Source: Bifidobacterium asteroides (GTDB lineage Bacteria > Actinomycetota > Actinomycetes > Actinomycetales > Bifidobacteriaceae). From it: DNA of 64,000 nt. Where the stretch lies: assembly GCF_009683175.1 (NCBI RefSeq), contig NZ_WKKW01000001.1:558001-622000 (forward strand), given 5' to 3'. The translations under genes were made by a program, and so were the position numbers. Positions 36,974 through 46,479 of this stretch are shown piece after piece. The notes below the pieces were generated by a model. That model was not told the origin of the DNA. It saw nothing but the letters and a program-made list of their open reading frames with translations, and did no database searches. Numbering within the stretch: position 1 is the stretch's first letter; the number at the start of each line of letters is the position of its first letter.

Positions 36974-37962
36974 CAGCTCATCCCCTCCTCTTCATCTGCA
37001 TAGGATCTCCCAGCCGGGACGCCGCCGACCTTCTCATCCCAGAGCTCCAGGGTCCCGCCCTCTTCATCAGAAGAGGAAGAAACAGGTGCTCCAAGCAGTC
37101 GTGGAATATCGCGAGCCATCCGTCGCATGAGCGAGAGGTCATAGACAGCATCACGCATGGCGTGCCGGGTGGCCGAGCCGATGTCGTCGGGCTGCTTTGC
37201 AGCGGTTTTAAAGGCTACAGGAATCGATATCTCGGCCTTGTACAGATCAGCCACATCATAGACAAAGGAGCGCTCATGGCCGACATGGACGAATCCCAAG
37301 CCCGGTGAACACCCAAGCGCCACGATCACCGAGTGAGCGATTCCGTACAAGCAGGTATGAGCAGCCGACAGGGCCTTATTGATCTCGTTGCCGGCATCGA
37401 AATCCTCGTGATCATAGGTTCGCTTATCCCAAGCTACGCCAGTCAGTTCCGACCAGTGACGGTAGACCTGTCGAACTCGGGCGCCTTCACGTCCACGCAG
37501 CTGCTGCATGGTACAAGAGCTGACATCTTCGTTAAGGAAGCGCATCTGATACATGGCCCTCGCCACAGCCAAACGCTTACGGGTGTTGGAGACCAAAGCC
37601 GCCTGCCTTTGTAGAAGGGCAGCCGAATGCGTCAGAGGACGGCCGAACGCGTACATCCTCACACCGCGCTCCCCCACCCATACCACGCTGGCACCGTTGT
37701 CGCCGATAACCACCATGGCCTGATGACTGACGGTAGTGCCGGGACCCAGCATGAGCACACCTAGATTGGCGGCAGGCAGCCGTATAGTCCCGGTATCCCT
37801 GGTAATCGCGATGGCATTGTCCTCGCGAGTGATAACACAGTGCTCGAAATAAGCGAACGAGAGCCTATCCTCGGCCCGCACCAGATCACCCAATTCAGGA
37901 GGGGGACTGCCGGGAATCTCGGTTCTCCCGGCAGCCCCCATAGACTGATGATCCCCAGTCAT
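36973..37962 (-). CDS. cas1: CRISPR-associated endonuclease/integrase Cas1, type I-E
   Basis: A 329-residue integrase that, with Cas2, inserts new spacers at the leader end. The metal-binding residues are recognisable: Glu159 in GREGARVRQVYR, His226 in GFVHVGHERSF, and Asp236/Asp239 in VYDVADLYK. The spacing (67 residues from Glu to His, then 10 and 3) equals that of E. coli Cas1 (E141, H208, D218, D221). The frame is open to 38031, but the ATG at 37960-37962 overlaps the cas6e stop (ATGA) and is taken as the start. The C-terminal 30 residues are acidic and Ser-rich. Its partner gene cas2 is broken. Confidence 0.93.
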   Translation of the reverse strand: MTGDHQSMGAAGRTEIPGSPPPELGDLVRAEDRLSFAYFEHCVITREDNAIAITRDTGTIRLPAANLGVLMLGPGTTVSHQAMVVIGDNGASVVWVGERGVRMYAFGRPLTHSAALLQRQAALVSNTRKRLAVARAMYQMRFLNEDVSSCTMQQLRGREGARVRQVYRHWSELTGVAWDKRTYDHEDFDAGNEINKALSAAHTCLYGIAHSVIVALGCSPGLGFVHVGHERSFVYDVADLYKAEISIPVAFKTAAKQPDDIGSATRHAMRDAVYDLSLMRRMARDIPRLLGAPVSSSSDEEGGTLELWDEKVGGVPAGRSYADEEEGMS

Positions 37963-38648
37963 CGGATCGGAGCCACCGTCAGCAACCCACAGCCGAAACT
38001 CTTGGCCCTGCCGATGCCCTGCCGCAGGCAACGCTGAAAAGCTTGAGCATCAGTTACACGAAGCTGTCCATCGAACTGGGCTGTAACCAAGGTGACCTTG
38101 CCGCCCCCGTGGTCGAACTTCTCCTTGCGGCGCTGGGAAACAAGGCAGGACGGCCCATGACCCTCATCCGAACTGCCTAGGAGGGCAAACCCGTTGCGTT
38201 CACTGTGCTTCTCCAGCCAAGACAGCTGATAATCCGCAGTGACATGACCCATCACCTTGCCGACTACTGCATGATTGGACCGTCGCCCCTTGTCCATATA
38301 GACCTGTCTGGCAGGATTGGCCCGGAGCCTGAAGGCCCACTCCTGTCCCTTGGCTATATGCGTGATCAAGGGCTCGTAGTCCTTCACCTCCCACTCAGCA
38401 TGGGTCGGCCAACCAGCCTGCTCAACAATATGGGTGAAGTCAGGACGCTCAGGACTCACCACATACAACCAGGTCGAGTCTCCTTCACGGGAGAAATCCA
38501 ATCTCCACAAGATACGTCCGCCATCGCCACTGCGTACAGCACCCGGCGGGAAGGACTTCTCCACGGCGGCATGAAGACGGTAAGGCGAGGCGATCAGTTG
38601 CTTGGCCGCATACCGCGCAGTGTTCAACGGCATTCTGGATATATACAT
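37959..38648 (-). CDS. cas6e: Cas6e (CasE/Cse3), crRNA-processing endoribonuclease
   Basis: A 229-residue type I-E Cas6 with two ferredoxin-like folds. It cuts the precursor at the 3' base of each repeat hairpin and stays bound to the crRNA 3' stem. Landmarks are the N-terminal YISRMPLNTAR, a candidate catalytic His in YRLHAAVEKSFP, a Lys/Arg-rich basic middle and the C-terminal Gly loop GIGRAKSFGCGLLTVAP. AGGAGG lies 5 bases before the ATG, with 9 bases after cas5e. The repeat stem CCCCGC...GCGGGG is the substrate expected for this enzyme. Confidence 0.93.
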   Translation of the reverse strand: MYISRMPLNTARYAAKQLIASPYRLHAAVEKSFPPGAVRSGDGGRILWRLDFSREGDSTWLYVVSPERPDFTHIVEQAGWPTHAEWEVKDYEPLITHIAKGQEWAFRLRANPARQVYMDKGRRSNHAVVGKVMGHVTADYQLSWLEKHSERNGFALLGSSDEGHGPSCLVSQRRKEKFDHGGGKVTLVTAQFDGQLRVTDAQAFQRCLRQGIGRAKSFGCGLLTVAPIR

Positions 38649-38657
38649 GCCTGCCTC

Positions 38658-39371
38658 CTAGAAAAACGACATTGGATCATGATCCGGAACGGCTTTAGTC
38701 CGCTGCTCGTCTGGGCCAGGACCATCCGGATTGGGGATTCTGTATCGGCAAACCGTTCTGACCGCATATCTGCGAGCTGCACCGAAACTCAGCGGAGCAT
38801 CTGCCTGTGAAGAGACAACCCCGTTGTCTTCGTCCTTGACACAGACCGCATCACAGACCACCTCCAGTCGGCAGCCCTGATGGCGCCTCTTGTACCAAGA
38901 AGCAGCCATCCAGGGATGGGTGCGCAGCGCCTGGTCCACACGGTCCTCCTGGACCAACCCAAGCGAGACCGGGTAATCCGGCGGGCAAGCCCGGCGACCC
39001 AAATATAATGGCCACCGAGGATGACGCAGAGCCTGGTCCAGACCTTCCAGAAGTGCAGAATCAGCGCCTAAAGCCACCAGGAATTTCGCATCGGATAAGT
39101 AGTACCGTGTGGTTAATGGCATGGCTTTGACGTTGACACCATGCTCTGTTTGCATGTCATTGACCAAGATGCCCGGTTGATCGATGCGGACACCGAAGCT
39201 GAGATGTAGCAGGTCCTCAATGTCGTCACCGCGTTGACGCCCTTGCGCCGAAGCAAGTAGACCAATCACCGCGCTCTTGGTGGGCTCCCGTTGTGTGGTT
39301 CGAATCGTAAAACGCGAGGAACTCCCCCAGGACTGCAAAGGACCCGACAATCGCAACAGCAATATGCTCAT
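38658..39371 (-). CDS. cas5e: Cas5e (CasD), Cascade subunit binding the crRNA 5' handle
   Basis: A 237-residue RAMP-fold protein. The N-terminus MSILLLRLSGPLQSWG and the following TTQREPTKSAVIGLLASAQG are strongly conserved in Cas5e. It caps the 5' end of the crRNA in Cascade and holds the Cas8e side near the PAM. It starts 2 bases after the cas7e stop with CAGGAG inside cas7e, so translation is coupled. Length and order are normal for type I-E. Confidence 0.93.
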   Translation of the reverse strand: MSILLLRLSGPLQSWGSSSRFTIRTTQREPTKSAVIGLLASAQGRQRGDDIEDLLHLSFGVRIDQPGILVNDMQTEHGVNVKAMPLTTRYYLSDAKFLVALGADSALLEGLDQALRHPRWPLYLGRRACPPDYPVSLGLVQEDRVDQALRTHPWMAASWYKRRHQGCRLEVVCDAVCVKDEDNGVVSSQADAPLSFGAARRYAVRTVCRYRIPNPDGPGPDEQRTKAVPDHDPMSFF

Positions 39372-39373
39372 AG

Positions 39374-40510
39374 CTACTCCTGCTGACCCAGCACACGCAT
39401 AGTCTCAGCATCCACCTGGCTGGTCAGATCCTTGAGACCGACAGACTCAGCCACCGGAGCCAAGTCCTGCGCTGACAAATCCGTGCTGATCGCCCAAGCG
39501 TGCACAGGCTGCTCATCATAGACATCCTGAATCCTGCGCAACTCCTCAACCAGCCTGCGGCCAGCGACTTGCGAGATAGGCCGGTCACGCTCGGCCACAA
39601 CCGGACGTTCAAAGGCTTCCACAGCATTAATAGGCTGGCTATCACGGAAGGCCACAATGCAGGTCTCGGGCAGAGTCCTGTTGGCATAGGAATTCTGCTT
39701 GCCGGTCGGCATGGACCGGATGAAAGCCTCTACGAAGACCGAAGCCACTCTCGCAGTGGCCTCCGCATTGCCGATCTGCTCCTGCAAGGCATCCAGGTTC
39801 ACGGTCGCGTAGCGATACAGTGTGGATGAGTTGAAACCGACGGAGTCTATCATAGCCGCACCGGCGTTGTCCGCTTCCGTGCAGTCATCAGCGGCGGTGA
39901 AATAGTCGTACTCAGGCTTGATGGCATCCACGGAGATGGCGTGAGCCACCTGAGCGCTGGCATCCGTATTCAGGTCAGGAGCATCAGCCAGCATACGGCC
40001 GAACAGGGCGATGTCGACCGCCTGCTCACCGTGGAAGACCGCCGATACTTCCTTCTTCATAGCCGAATCCGGAGCCTTGGCCAGGTCCTTTCCCTGATCC
40101 ATCCACTCCAGTGCGATAGTAGCCAGCTTGCCGATTTCGGTGTTGCCGATGAAGATCAGATATTGAGTGACCGGCTTGCCACTGGCTGCTCCTGCACGAG
40201 TGGAAGCGACGACCTTAACGCCAGTGGCCTGCAAGACCATAGAAGCGTAGTTTTCAGCCCGGTCCGCCGATTCAGGCCGTTGGTTAACCATGGCTTTCGC
40301 GATCAGCTCGACTGCATTCTTCGTCCGCACCCCCAACTGTTTCTTGTCCAGCAAAGACTTGAAGGTCTCGCGCATGGCCCGTTTCCAGGCCTGGCTGGAG
40401 ACTCGTGAGCGCAAGACACCGCCATACTGGGCGGTCTTGGGATTGCCTGTCTCGTCACGATTGATGTTGCTCGGCGGGACGTTCTGAACTGCATAGATAT
40501 CCATAAACAT
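39374..40510 (-). CDS. cas7e: Cas7e (CasC/Cse4), Cascade backbone subunit
   Basis: A 378-residue protein that polymerises along the crRNA, each copy covering 6 nt and flipping out every sixth base. The start MFMDIYAVQNVPPSNINRDE is diagnostic, followed by PKTAQYGGVLRSRVSSQAW and KRAMRETF. The ATG has AAGGAG 8 bases upstream. A 90-base gap separates it from cse2, the longest inside the subunit genes after cas8e-cas3, and it holds a possible extra promoter, which would fit the need for six copies per complex. Confidence 0.95.
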   Translation of the reverse strand: MFMDIYAVQNVPPSNINRDETGNPKTAQYGGVLRSRVSSQAWKRAMRETFKSLLDKKQLGVRTKNAVELIAKAMVNQRPESADRAENYASMVLQATGVKVVASTRAGAASGKPVTQYLIFIGNTEIGKLATIALEWMDQGKDLAKAPDSAMKKEVSAVFHGEQAVDIALFGRMLADAPDLNTDASAQVAHAISVDAIKPEYDYFTAADDCTEADNAGAAMIDSVGFNSSTLYRYATVNLDALQEQIGNAEATARVASVFVEAFIRSMPTGKQNSYANRTLPETCIVAFRDSQPINAVEAFERPVVAERDRPISQVAGRRLVEELRRIQDVYDEQPVHAWAISTDLSAQDLAPVAESVGLKDLTSQVDAETMRVLGQQE

Positions 40511-40530
40511 GGCTTTTCTCCTTAATATTC

Positions 40531-40558
40531 TTTATAAAAAGACCGGTGATCTTGTACA
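40531..40558 (-). promoter_or_regulatory. Possible internal promoter before cas7e
   Basis: On the minus strand TGTACA (40553-40558) and TATAAA (40531-40536) are 16 bases apart, in the unusually long cse2-cas7e gap. The match is moderate and there is no other evidence. Confidence 0.3.
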
Positions 40559-40600
40559 TATGTATCTGCTAGATGGCGAATCATTCGAGACGACCTGTCA

Positions 40601-41356
40601 TCATTGACCGTGCTGCTGGACCTCAGCTGTTCTCTTGGCCTTCTCACCCTCTTTCGTCTCCGCGGTCTTGTGTACGGCGTAATACTGCCGAGCCCAACGG
40701 TGAAAGACAGAGGCCCTCCGACCGGACAGCTGCAGCAGATAAAGATCCTGGGCGAAAGCCTGATAGTCCAGCTTCACATCCTGATTCCTCATCATCCTTA
40801 TCAGCGAATAAAGCTGATGCCGGATGCCGTCGAAATCAGGAGCATCCTCCATGATTTGTAGCCGTCGAAGAACCGGGGTGGCCTTGGAACCGTCCTGGTC
40901 AGCGTCAATCATGCGGCATGCGCGGCCGAAACTGTAGCGGAAGTGCTCGGATTGCGCCCGCTGCTTAGCCTCGGCGCCATTCCCTGTGCCCTTACGATCA
41001 GACATCCAGGCCATACCCTGAGATTTCGACTGCTGATGAAGCGCATACATCTGCAAGGCGGTGGCAATAGCCCGCGTTTCAGTGACTATGTTGGGGTCGT
41101 TGTCGAGGGCTGGGTTTCCCAAGGTATCCTGTGGCCAATCCTCATATAGATCAAACCCCACATTCATCCACCGCACCCTGCCATCGTCAATTCCTCGGCG
41201 CAGCAGAGCCAAATGAGCCCTGGCCACGCTGCTGGCCTGAACCGTGTAGGCGTACTGCAATTTTCCGATCCGGTAGTTGGCATACCGCCCGACAGCCTGT
41301 TTGCGGTCGTCGACTGACAAGACATGATTGTTCGTCATGGTGGCTGCAGTCATCAT
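40601..41356 (-). CDS. cse2: Cse2 (CasB, Cas11), Cascade small subunit
   Basis: A 251-residue, mostly helical protein that forms the dimeric belly of type I-E Cascade and stabilises the displaced strand. Cse2 features include RRGIDDGRVRWMNVGFDLYE, KGTGNGAEAKQRAQSEHFR and the FGRACRMIDADQD region before the basic helix LRRLQIMEDAPDFDGIRHQL. The C-terminal 20 residues are charged and probably flexible. The ATG overlaps the cas8e stop by 4 bases and has AAGGAGG 4 bases before it. Confidence 0.9.
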   Translation of the reverse strand: MMTAATMTNNHVLSVDDRKQAVGRYANYRIGKLQYAYTVQASSVARAHLALLRRGIDDGRVRWMNVGFDLYEDWPQDTLGNPALDNDPNIVTETRAIATALQMYALHQQSKSQGMAWMSDRKGTGNGAEAKQRAQSEHFRYSFGRACRMIDADQDGSKATPVLRRLQIMEDAPDFDGIRHQLYSLIRMMRNQDVKLDYQAFAQDLYLLQLSGRRASVFHRWARQYYAVHKTAETKEGEKAKRTAEVQQHGQ

Positions 41357-43110
41357 TGAACCTCCTTTTCGTTTGCGGTCTCGCCCTCACGCGAGGGAAG
41401 TGGACCTAGATATTTATTCAATTGGCTTAGGAATCTATCGAAGATCTGCTCAGAAGATCGGGCACCATTGGCCTTGGGCAGGAAAGACGGCGCCGGAGAC
41501 TGATTACGGTACTCACCAGCTACTGCAATCAGATCCCGATGGATGGCCTGGAACCAGTCATTACGGTAACGTTCGATGTCCTCTGAAGGACCGAACTCCG
41601 CAATCCTCTGTCTGAACAGCTGATCCAGGGAAGCATATGCACGCTCCTTGACGCGAGCTATTGCGGCATAGAAGCGGTCCTTCTGCGCTTTGTCGCCTGC
41701 AGATTGGTTCAATTGGGCAACCATGGAGTCCAGTGCCTTGACGGAATCCTCAGTACGCTCAACAACCTGAACCACCACATCCACGGCGGCAGCATCCAAA
41801 TGAAGCAGTTGAAGGTTTGCATCGAGCGAATCATCAATGGCATCCGAGAAGAAGCTGTTCTGCGGACCATAGATCATGCTCTGGGTATGAATGCGAGCCA
41901 TCTGCATCACTTTTCCGGACCCGGCATCATCCTGATTCCAATTCAATAGAGTCTCAACCCATCGAATAACGCCAGGCCGTGTGTCATCAGTCTGACCCGC
42001 ACCGTTGCTTCCCGCGCTGATCAAAGGTTGCAGCTGCCGCCAAATGGCCTTGTCGGAAGTGAATGTGACTGGCATGCGAGGAGCCGTCGGCAGGCCCAGT
42101 TTCTTCCGCAGGTTCTCGCTGCCGTAACGCCAGGCCGTCATAGGCTCATAAGCGTCCATGTTGTCAGCGCTGATGACATCGCCATAGCAGACGATGATGC
42201 CGACTACACGGGAACCTGAATCATCGGGCACCAACCTCACCCTGCGTGATTGCAGAGTGAGCATGTCCACAATGCCTGTGGGTTGATAGTCAGGATTCAT
42301 GTCAGGCCCGGCCGGCTTACGTTCCCAGGGCGCCAAATCACCAGGCTTGCCGAACCAGATATCATCATCCCCACGGCCTCGGGGATTGATCAAGCACCAG
42401 TTGAGCATCAGAGTGGCGAACAAGTTGTCCTGTTCCAAATAAACATTGCCCAAGGCGCCCAGCCAGCCGGTTCCCACCTTGGATTTGGGTGGATAAACCC
42501 TGTTGCGCAGAATATGGGTCTCCCCATCTACCGGCGATTTGATGCCTGCAGGGTCATAGGCCTGGAGAAAGACCAGCCATCGGGCGGCCTCAGGCAAGGT
42601 AAGCGAGTCCAGGTCGTTCTTGGCACGCATGGAAAAGAGAAACTTCTTGGGCTTAGGCACGTCAGCCTGAAGTTCGCCAATGCTGTCATATTCTTTATCC
42701 TCGGACGAGTAGGTCAATCCTGGCGTCTGGTAAAAAGGATGCTCCGGGTTGAACAAATCAAACCGGTCATGATAGCGCTCAAGGTAATCGTCAATTACTT
42801 GAGGGTCGAACTGCCCAGTCTGCCAAAGCGTCCACCACAGCTGCAGCAAAGCCGTCGGATCATCATCCCCGATCATGGGTTGATACCGCTGGGCATATGC
42901 CTGGTAGAGCACGGCTTCGACGGTTCTCAGGAGAGGCAAGGTCTGCTGAGGCATGTCACTTGAAATCTCACGGATTCGATGGGCCTCGACCAAAAGGTCA
43001 CGCAGGGAGACCAGGCCGACGCGTCCTTTCAAGTATGTAACCCTGATCCAGGGTTGCTCCAAGAGATTGAACGACGGCCGACCTCCGCCGGTCGCTCCAA
43101 CATCATTCAT
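41353..43110 (-). CDS. cas8e: Cas8e (CasA/Cse1), PAM-recognising large subunit
   Basis: A 585-residue large subunit of type I-E Cascade. It recognises the PAM, starts strand opening and recruits Cas3. The N-terminal FNLLEQPWIRVTYLKGRVGL and SLRDLLVEAHRIREI are typical of Cse1, as are LFNPEHPFYQTPGL and WLVFLQAYDPAGIKSP. The C-terminal helical bundle ends in an acidic tail. A 72-base gap separates it from cas3, and AGAAAGGA lies upstream of the ATG. It is coupled to cse2. Confidence 0.92.
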   Translation of the reverse strand: MNDVGATGGGRPSFNLLEQPWIRVTYLKGRVGLVSLRDLLVEAHRIREISSDMPQQTLPLLRTVEAVLYQAYAQRYQPMIGDDDPTALLQLWWTLWQTGQFDPQVIDDYLERYHDRFDLFNPEHPFYQTPGLTYSSEDKEYDSIGELQADVPKPKKFLFSMRAKNDLDSLTLPEAARWLVFLQAYDPAGIKSPVDGETHILRNRVYPPKSKVGTGWLGALGNVYLEQDNLFATLMLNWCLINPRGRGDDDIWFGKPGDLAPWERKPAGPDMNPDYQPTGIVDMLTLQSRRVRLVPDDSGSRVVGIIVCYGDVISADNMDAYEPMTAWRYGSENLRKKLGLPTAPRMPVTFTSDKAIWRQLQPLISAGSNGAGQTDDTRPGVIRWVETLLNWNQDDAGSGKVMQMARIHTQSMIYGPQNSFFSDAIDDSLDANLQLLHLDAAAVDVVVQVVERTEDSVKALDSMVAQLNQSAGDKAQKDRFYAAIARVKERAYASLDQLFRQRIAEFGPSEDIERYRNDWFQAIHRDLIAVAGEYRNQSPAPSFLPKANGARSSEQIFDRFLSQLNKYLGPLPSREGETANEKEVQ

Positions 43111-43182
43111 TATGATTGTCCTTTCTGCTTATTCGATTATTCATAAGTGGAAAATGCCTACACTAGCGAGGCACTGCAAAGT

Positions 43183-46100
43183 TCAGCTCTTTTCGTCCTC
43201 ATCGGCTTTCACACAAGTAAGCCCATCCTTACGGGTGTATCCGATAAGGTAACCATGTACAGTGGTGACAAATCTCCGGCGACCCGAATCAGATTTTTCC
43301 TCTTCCAAGACCAAAGGTAAACAGCCATCCAGCCAAGGAGATTGATGCCATGCATCAACACAGTCACTGGCTCGGAGCTCTAGTTCATTGATCAGCGCAT
43401 CAATGTCGTGACAGATGCGATCCGGCAGATTTACCGAGCAACGCAACACCACTTGCGCCAGCCGGTTTTCAGGTTCGGTTTTTGTGGGCACAGGAGCCCC
43501 GCAAGGTACTGTATCGCTTCCGATCCATGGCAGAAGTGCATACTCATCACCGCACCGGCGCAGAAGCACCACCTCCACCGAATCATGAGTGTCTCTGACA
43601 GCCTGTCTGGCTTTGGCTTCAGACCTGGCGTCCACAGTGCCTGTAAACAGGTCCACCAAGGTGTGAGACTGGTGCAGCAGACGGGCCGAATCTTTCATCA
43701 AATAGACTTGGGCCTTATCGATCTCTTTTGCATCCTTTTGGGCACGCTTGCGTACATCCAGCCGATACCGTTTTTGCCAGGCTTTGGGTATCAACTGTGC
43801 AATTGCATCAGAGTCATAAGCCGTGCGGACCAGCGGAGAGATGTCACCAGGAAGATGCAGCAAGCGGTGGGCGCTAACTGTTTGCAGACAAAGCACAGCA
43901 AGAGCTTCAAGCAGGGATGCCGGTGGATAGACGCTGTCTATATAGTCAGGAAATACTGGCCCATCCGCGTTCCAGGAGGCAATGCCTCGCAGATAGCAGA
44001 AGGCTTTCCGCAGACCAGCTGGACGGTCCCCCTCACCTTGTCCTCTGCGATGGCGATGCAGACGACCCATGCGCTGTAACAACAGATCGACCGGAGCTAT
44101 ATCGGTGACCATAAGGTCGAAGTCGATGTCCAGGGATTGCTCCAGAACCTGCGTGCCCACGACAATCAGCCGGTGAGGACGTCCTCCATTGGCTAGGGTT
44201 GCATCCGGACCAAGGAGTTCTCGGAGTTCTCGTTCGTTATCCATACGATCCAGGTCGATGAAGCGTGAATGCGTCAGTCTGACCTGGTCCGGACCAAATA
44301 CATTGGTCAAAGCTGCAGCAGTTTGCTGGGCACGGTCTACGGTGTCGCAGATCACAGCGGCGCAGCCACCTTCAGCCAGACGCTCGTGCAGCAAGTCTGA
44401 CAGATGCTCAAGATCGTCGTCGATGACACGACAATCGATGTCCACCGCACGACCCGAAGGATGCACCGAGCTAGTCCGGCAGGTCGTTCCAGACGTGTAA
44501 GTAATCAGCGGATAAGCATACAGGTCGTCAGGGTCCTTTTCCTCATTAAGGGGCTGCCTGTCACCCGGCTGTGAAGAGTCAGAAGCCTTATCATTACGTT
44601 GCTTGGAGTAGCGGTCAGCAAATGCCTCCATGCTTGCAAAACGACGCGGTGCAACTTGGGGGGACTGCTCCGCATGGTTACTCGACCCGCCGAGCACCGA
44701 GGCATACCCCTTAATATAAGCGTCCACCAGCTCACGTCGCAGCGATGCAGGCAGGGTTGCCGACAGAAGGATGACTGGGTTGTGGAATCCTCCCAACCAT
44801 TCCAGGGTCCTCTTGAGGTATTCACGCATGTAGGTGTCGTAAGCGTGGCATTCGTCGATGATGACAACTTTGTTGGCTAGAGCCAGCTGCCGCAGACTGA
44901 CGTGCTTCATCTGCAGAGCGGCCATGAGCACCTGATCGATAGTGCAGATCAGGAAGTTAGCCAGCACCCCTTTCTTCCTGCCTCTCAGCCAGTCATTCAC
45001 CACTGCCTCGGGATAGACGGCCTTTTGTGCACCAGAGCCTTGGAGGACATCCTCATCGAAGACTGATGATGTGGCCGAACCCTCGGCTGAAGTCGCCATT
45101 GACATGAATTCCCTGTTGAGAGCAGCTTTGCCATGTCTGAGCGAGGTGGATTTCTCAGAGCGTCCCTCAGGCTGAGGCAATCTATCGATCCAGCTCTTGC
45201 ACCGTGAGAACATGGCATCGGTGGTGGCCATTGTCGGCAGGGCCACGCAGACTCCTCCCCTGCCTGTTCGTTCCGCCAGGATTTCCGCACAGGCCAGGGC
45301 TGCTTCGGTCTTGCCTTCGCCCATGGGCGCTTCGATGACCATAATGCCTGGATCCTTGGTCGTTTCCGCCAAATGTGCGGCCTGCTCCTGGACTGGTCTG
45401 GGATTGGCACCTGCCGGCAGATCAAACCTGGAGGCGAAGCGCTCCCCTATGCTGATCTGCTCGTGAATCGGTTGCCACTTAGGAGACAGATCGAGATTAC
45501 GCCATCCGCGCTCCTGACGTGCCTTAAGACCAGCTCTTGTACGTACTGAATTCATCCGGTCCCAGGTCTGTTCGTCATAGCTCTTAGGGTTGAGCGGCAC
45601 CAAGGGAAATAGAGCATCGTCGCTGTTGCTGGCGATCCAGTCGGCCATAATGACCAGCCCCTCCAGCACAGATTCGGCATATATGTTTAGACACCTTCTG
45701 CTCAGCCGAGCGAAGTCATCATCACTAAGCTCACACTGCTTGGCCACGAATTCAATCAGTTGGCGCTGGACTTCAGCCCAGTCCTCATAACCCTGAGCAG
45801 TGCCCATCCGCACATCCATATCGGACTTGCATAGAGCCTGACGCGTAGGAGGCTGACCATGATGCCCTCCAACGACACAGGCATAGGATTCGGCCACTGA
45901 CTTGCTCCAATTCCGTACCTGCGTCAGATACGACTCCAGAATCCTTTGGCCCGCTATGGGATGGGTAGGATAATTGGTATCCGTAATCGGAACATCAGGG
46001 AACCGCAGACCAGCCTGTCTGGGCTTCCACTGCAAGGAGAGATCCTGCATACCAGGCGCATGCGTCAACGGCTTACTTTGGAAAACTGGGGTTGCCTTAC

Positions 46101-46350
46101 CGATATCATGGACACCGGTGATAAACATGCAGACTTTGCGAGCCAATTCCGGATCACCAACATCGCGGATGATGATCTCTCGGGTGCCCCGGGGCACCCA
46201 GTCACGCCAAAGATTCCTAGCCACTGCAGCGGAATCGCTCAAATGCGCGAAAACTTGTAGCCAGTCATCCTCGTTAAGCAGATTAGTCTTGCCCCACAGG
46301 GACATGGCTATAGCGTCCAGACCCAAGTCTGTTGGTATCACTCCGCTCAT
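43183..46350 (-). CDS. cas3: Cas3 helicase-nuclease, type I-E
   Basis: A 1055-residue protein that nicks and degrades DNA bound by Cascade. An N-terminal HD nuclease domain (HDIGKATPVFQ near residue 82, HPIAGQRILE, VVGGHHGQPP near 160) is followed by an SF2 helicase: Walker A GEGKTEAAL near 343, DECHAYDTY near 497, SATLP near 535, and the C-terminal helicase part with VGTQVLEQSLDIDFD near 725 and QRMGRLHRHRRG. A C-terminal domain ends the protein. HD and helicase motifs look intact, so interference should be possible. It is the first gene of the cas operon, and the crRNA-like element lies 130 bases before its start. Confidence 0.95.
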   Translation of the reverse strand: MSGVIPTDLGLDAIAMSLWGKTNLLNEDDWLQVFAHLSDSAAVARNLWRDWVPRGTREIIIRDVGDPELARKVCMFITGVHDIGKATPVFQSKPLTHAPGMQDLSLQWKPRQAGLRFPDVPITDTNYPTHPIAGQRILESYLTQVRNWSKSVAESYACVVGGHHGQPPTRQALCKSDMDVRMGTAQGYEDWAEVQRQLIEFVAKQCELSDDDFARLSRRCLNIYAESVLEGLVIMADWIASNSDDALFPLVPLNPKSYDEQTWDRMNSVRTRAGLKARQERGWRNLDLSPKWQPIHEQISIGERFASRFDLPAGANPRPVQEQAAHLAETTKDPGIMVIEAPMGEGKTEAALACAEILAERTGRGGVCVALPTMATTDAMFSRCKSWIDRLPQPEGRSEKSTSLRHGKAALNREFMSMATSAEGSATSSVFDEDVLQGSGAQKAVYPEAVVNDWLRGRKKGVLANFLICTIDQVLMAALQMKHVSLRQLALANKVVIIDECHAYDTYMREYLKRTLEWLGGFHNPVILLSATLPASLRRELVDAYIKGYASVLGGSSNHAEQSPQVAPRRFASMEAFADRYSKQRNDKASDSSQPGDRQPLNEEKDPDDLYAYPLITYTSGTTCRTSSVHPSGRAVDIDCRVIDDDLEHLSDLLHERLAEGGCAAVICDTVDRAQQTAAALTNVFGPDQVRLTHSRFIDLDRMDNERELRELLGPDATLANGGRPHRLIVVGTQVLEQSLDIDFDLMVTDIAPVDLLLQRMGRLHRHRRGQGEGDRPAGLRKAFCYLRGIASWNADGPVFPDYIDSVYPPASLLEALAVLCLQTVSAHRLLHLPGDISPLVRTAYDSDAIAQLIPKAWQKRYRLDVRKRAQKDAKEIDKAQVYLMKDSARLLHQSHTLVDLFTGTVDARSEAKARQAVRDTHDSVEVVLLRRCGDEYALLPWIGSDTVPCGAPVPTKTEPENRLAQVVLRCSVNLPDRICHDIDALINELELRASDCVDAWHQSPWLDGCLPLVLEEEKSDSGRRRFVTTVHGYLIGYTRKDGLTCVKADEDEKS

Positions 46351-46437
46351 TGTTCCCCCGTTCTCAGCTTAGCGATCCTGCCAATTGGACAACTTCGTTG
46401 TAACAATTTTTAAGCATAGCACATAGACTTGGAATAT

Positions 46438-46469
46438 ACTAAACTTATAATTTCATAATGTCACAAGTT
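46438..46469 (-). promoter_or_regulatory. Likely cas3 promoter and target site of the crRNA-like guide
   Basis: The strip is AT-rich, and on the minus strand TTGTGA (46461-46466) and TTTAGT (46438-46443) are 17 bases apart; other -10 boxes such as TATATT lie a few bases on, so the exact promoter is uncertain. Positions 46447-46467 match the guide of the miniature crRNA (46501-46521) at 17 of 21 bases. The two bases preceding the match are AA (46468-46469), the PAM known for similar 28-nt-repeat type I-E systems. Confidence 0.6.
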
Positions 46470-46479
46470 ACTTTATTTG

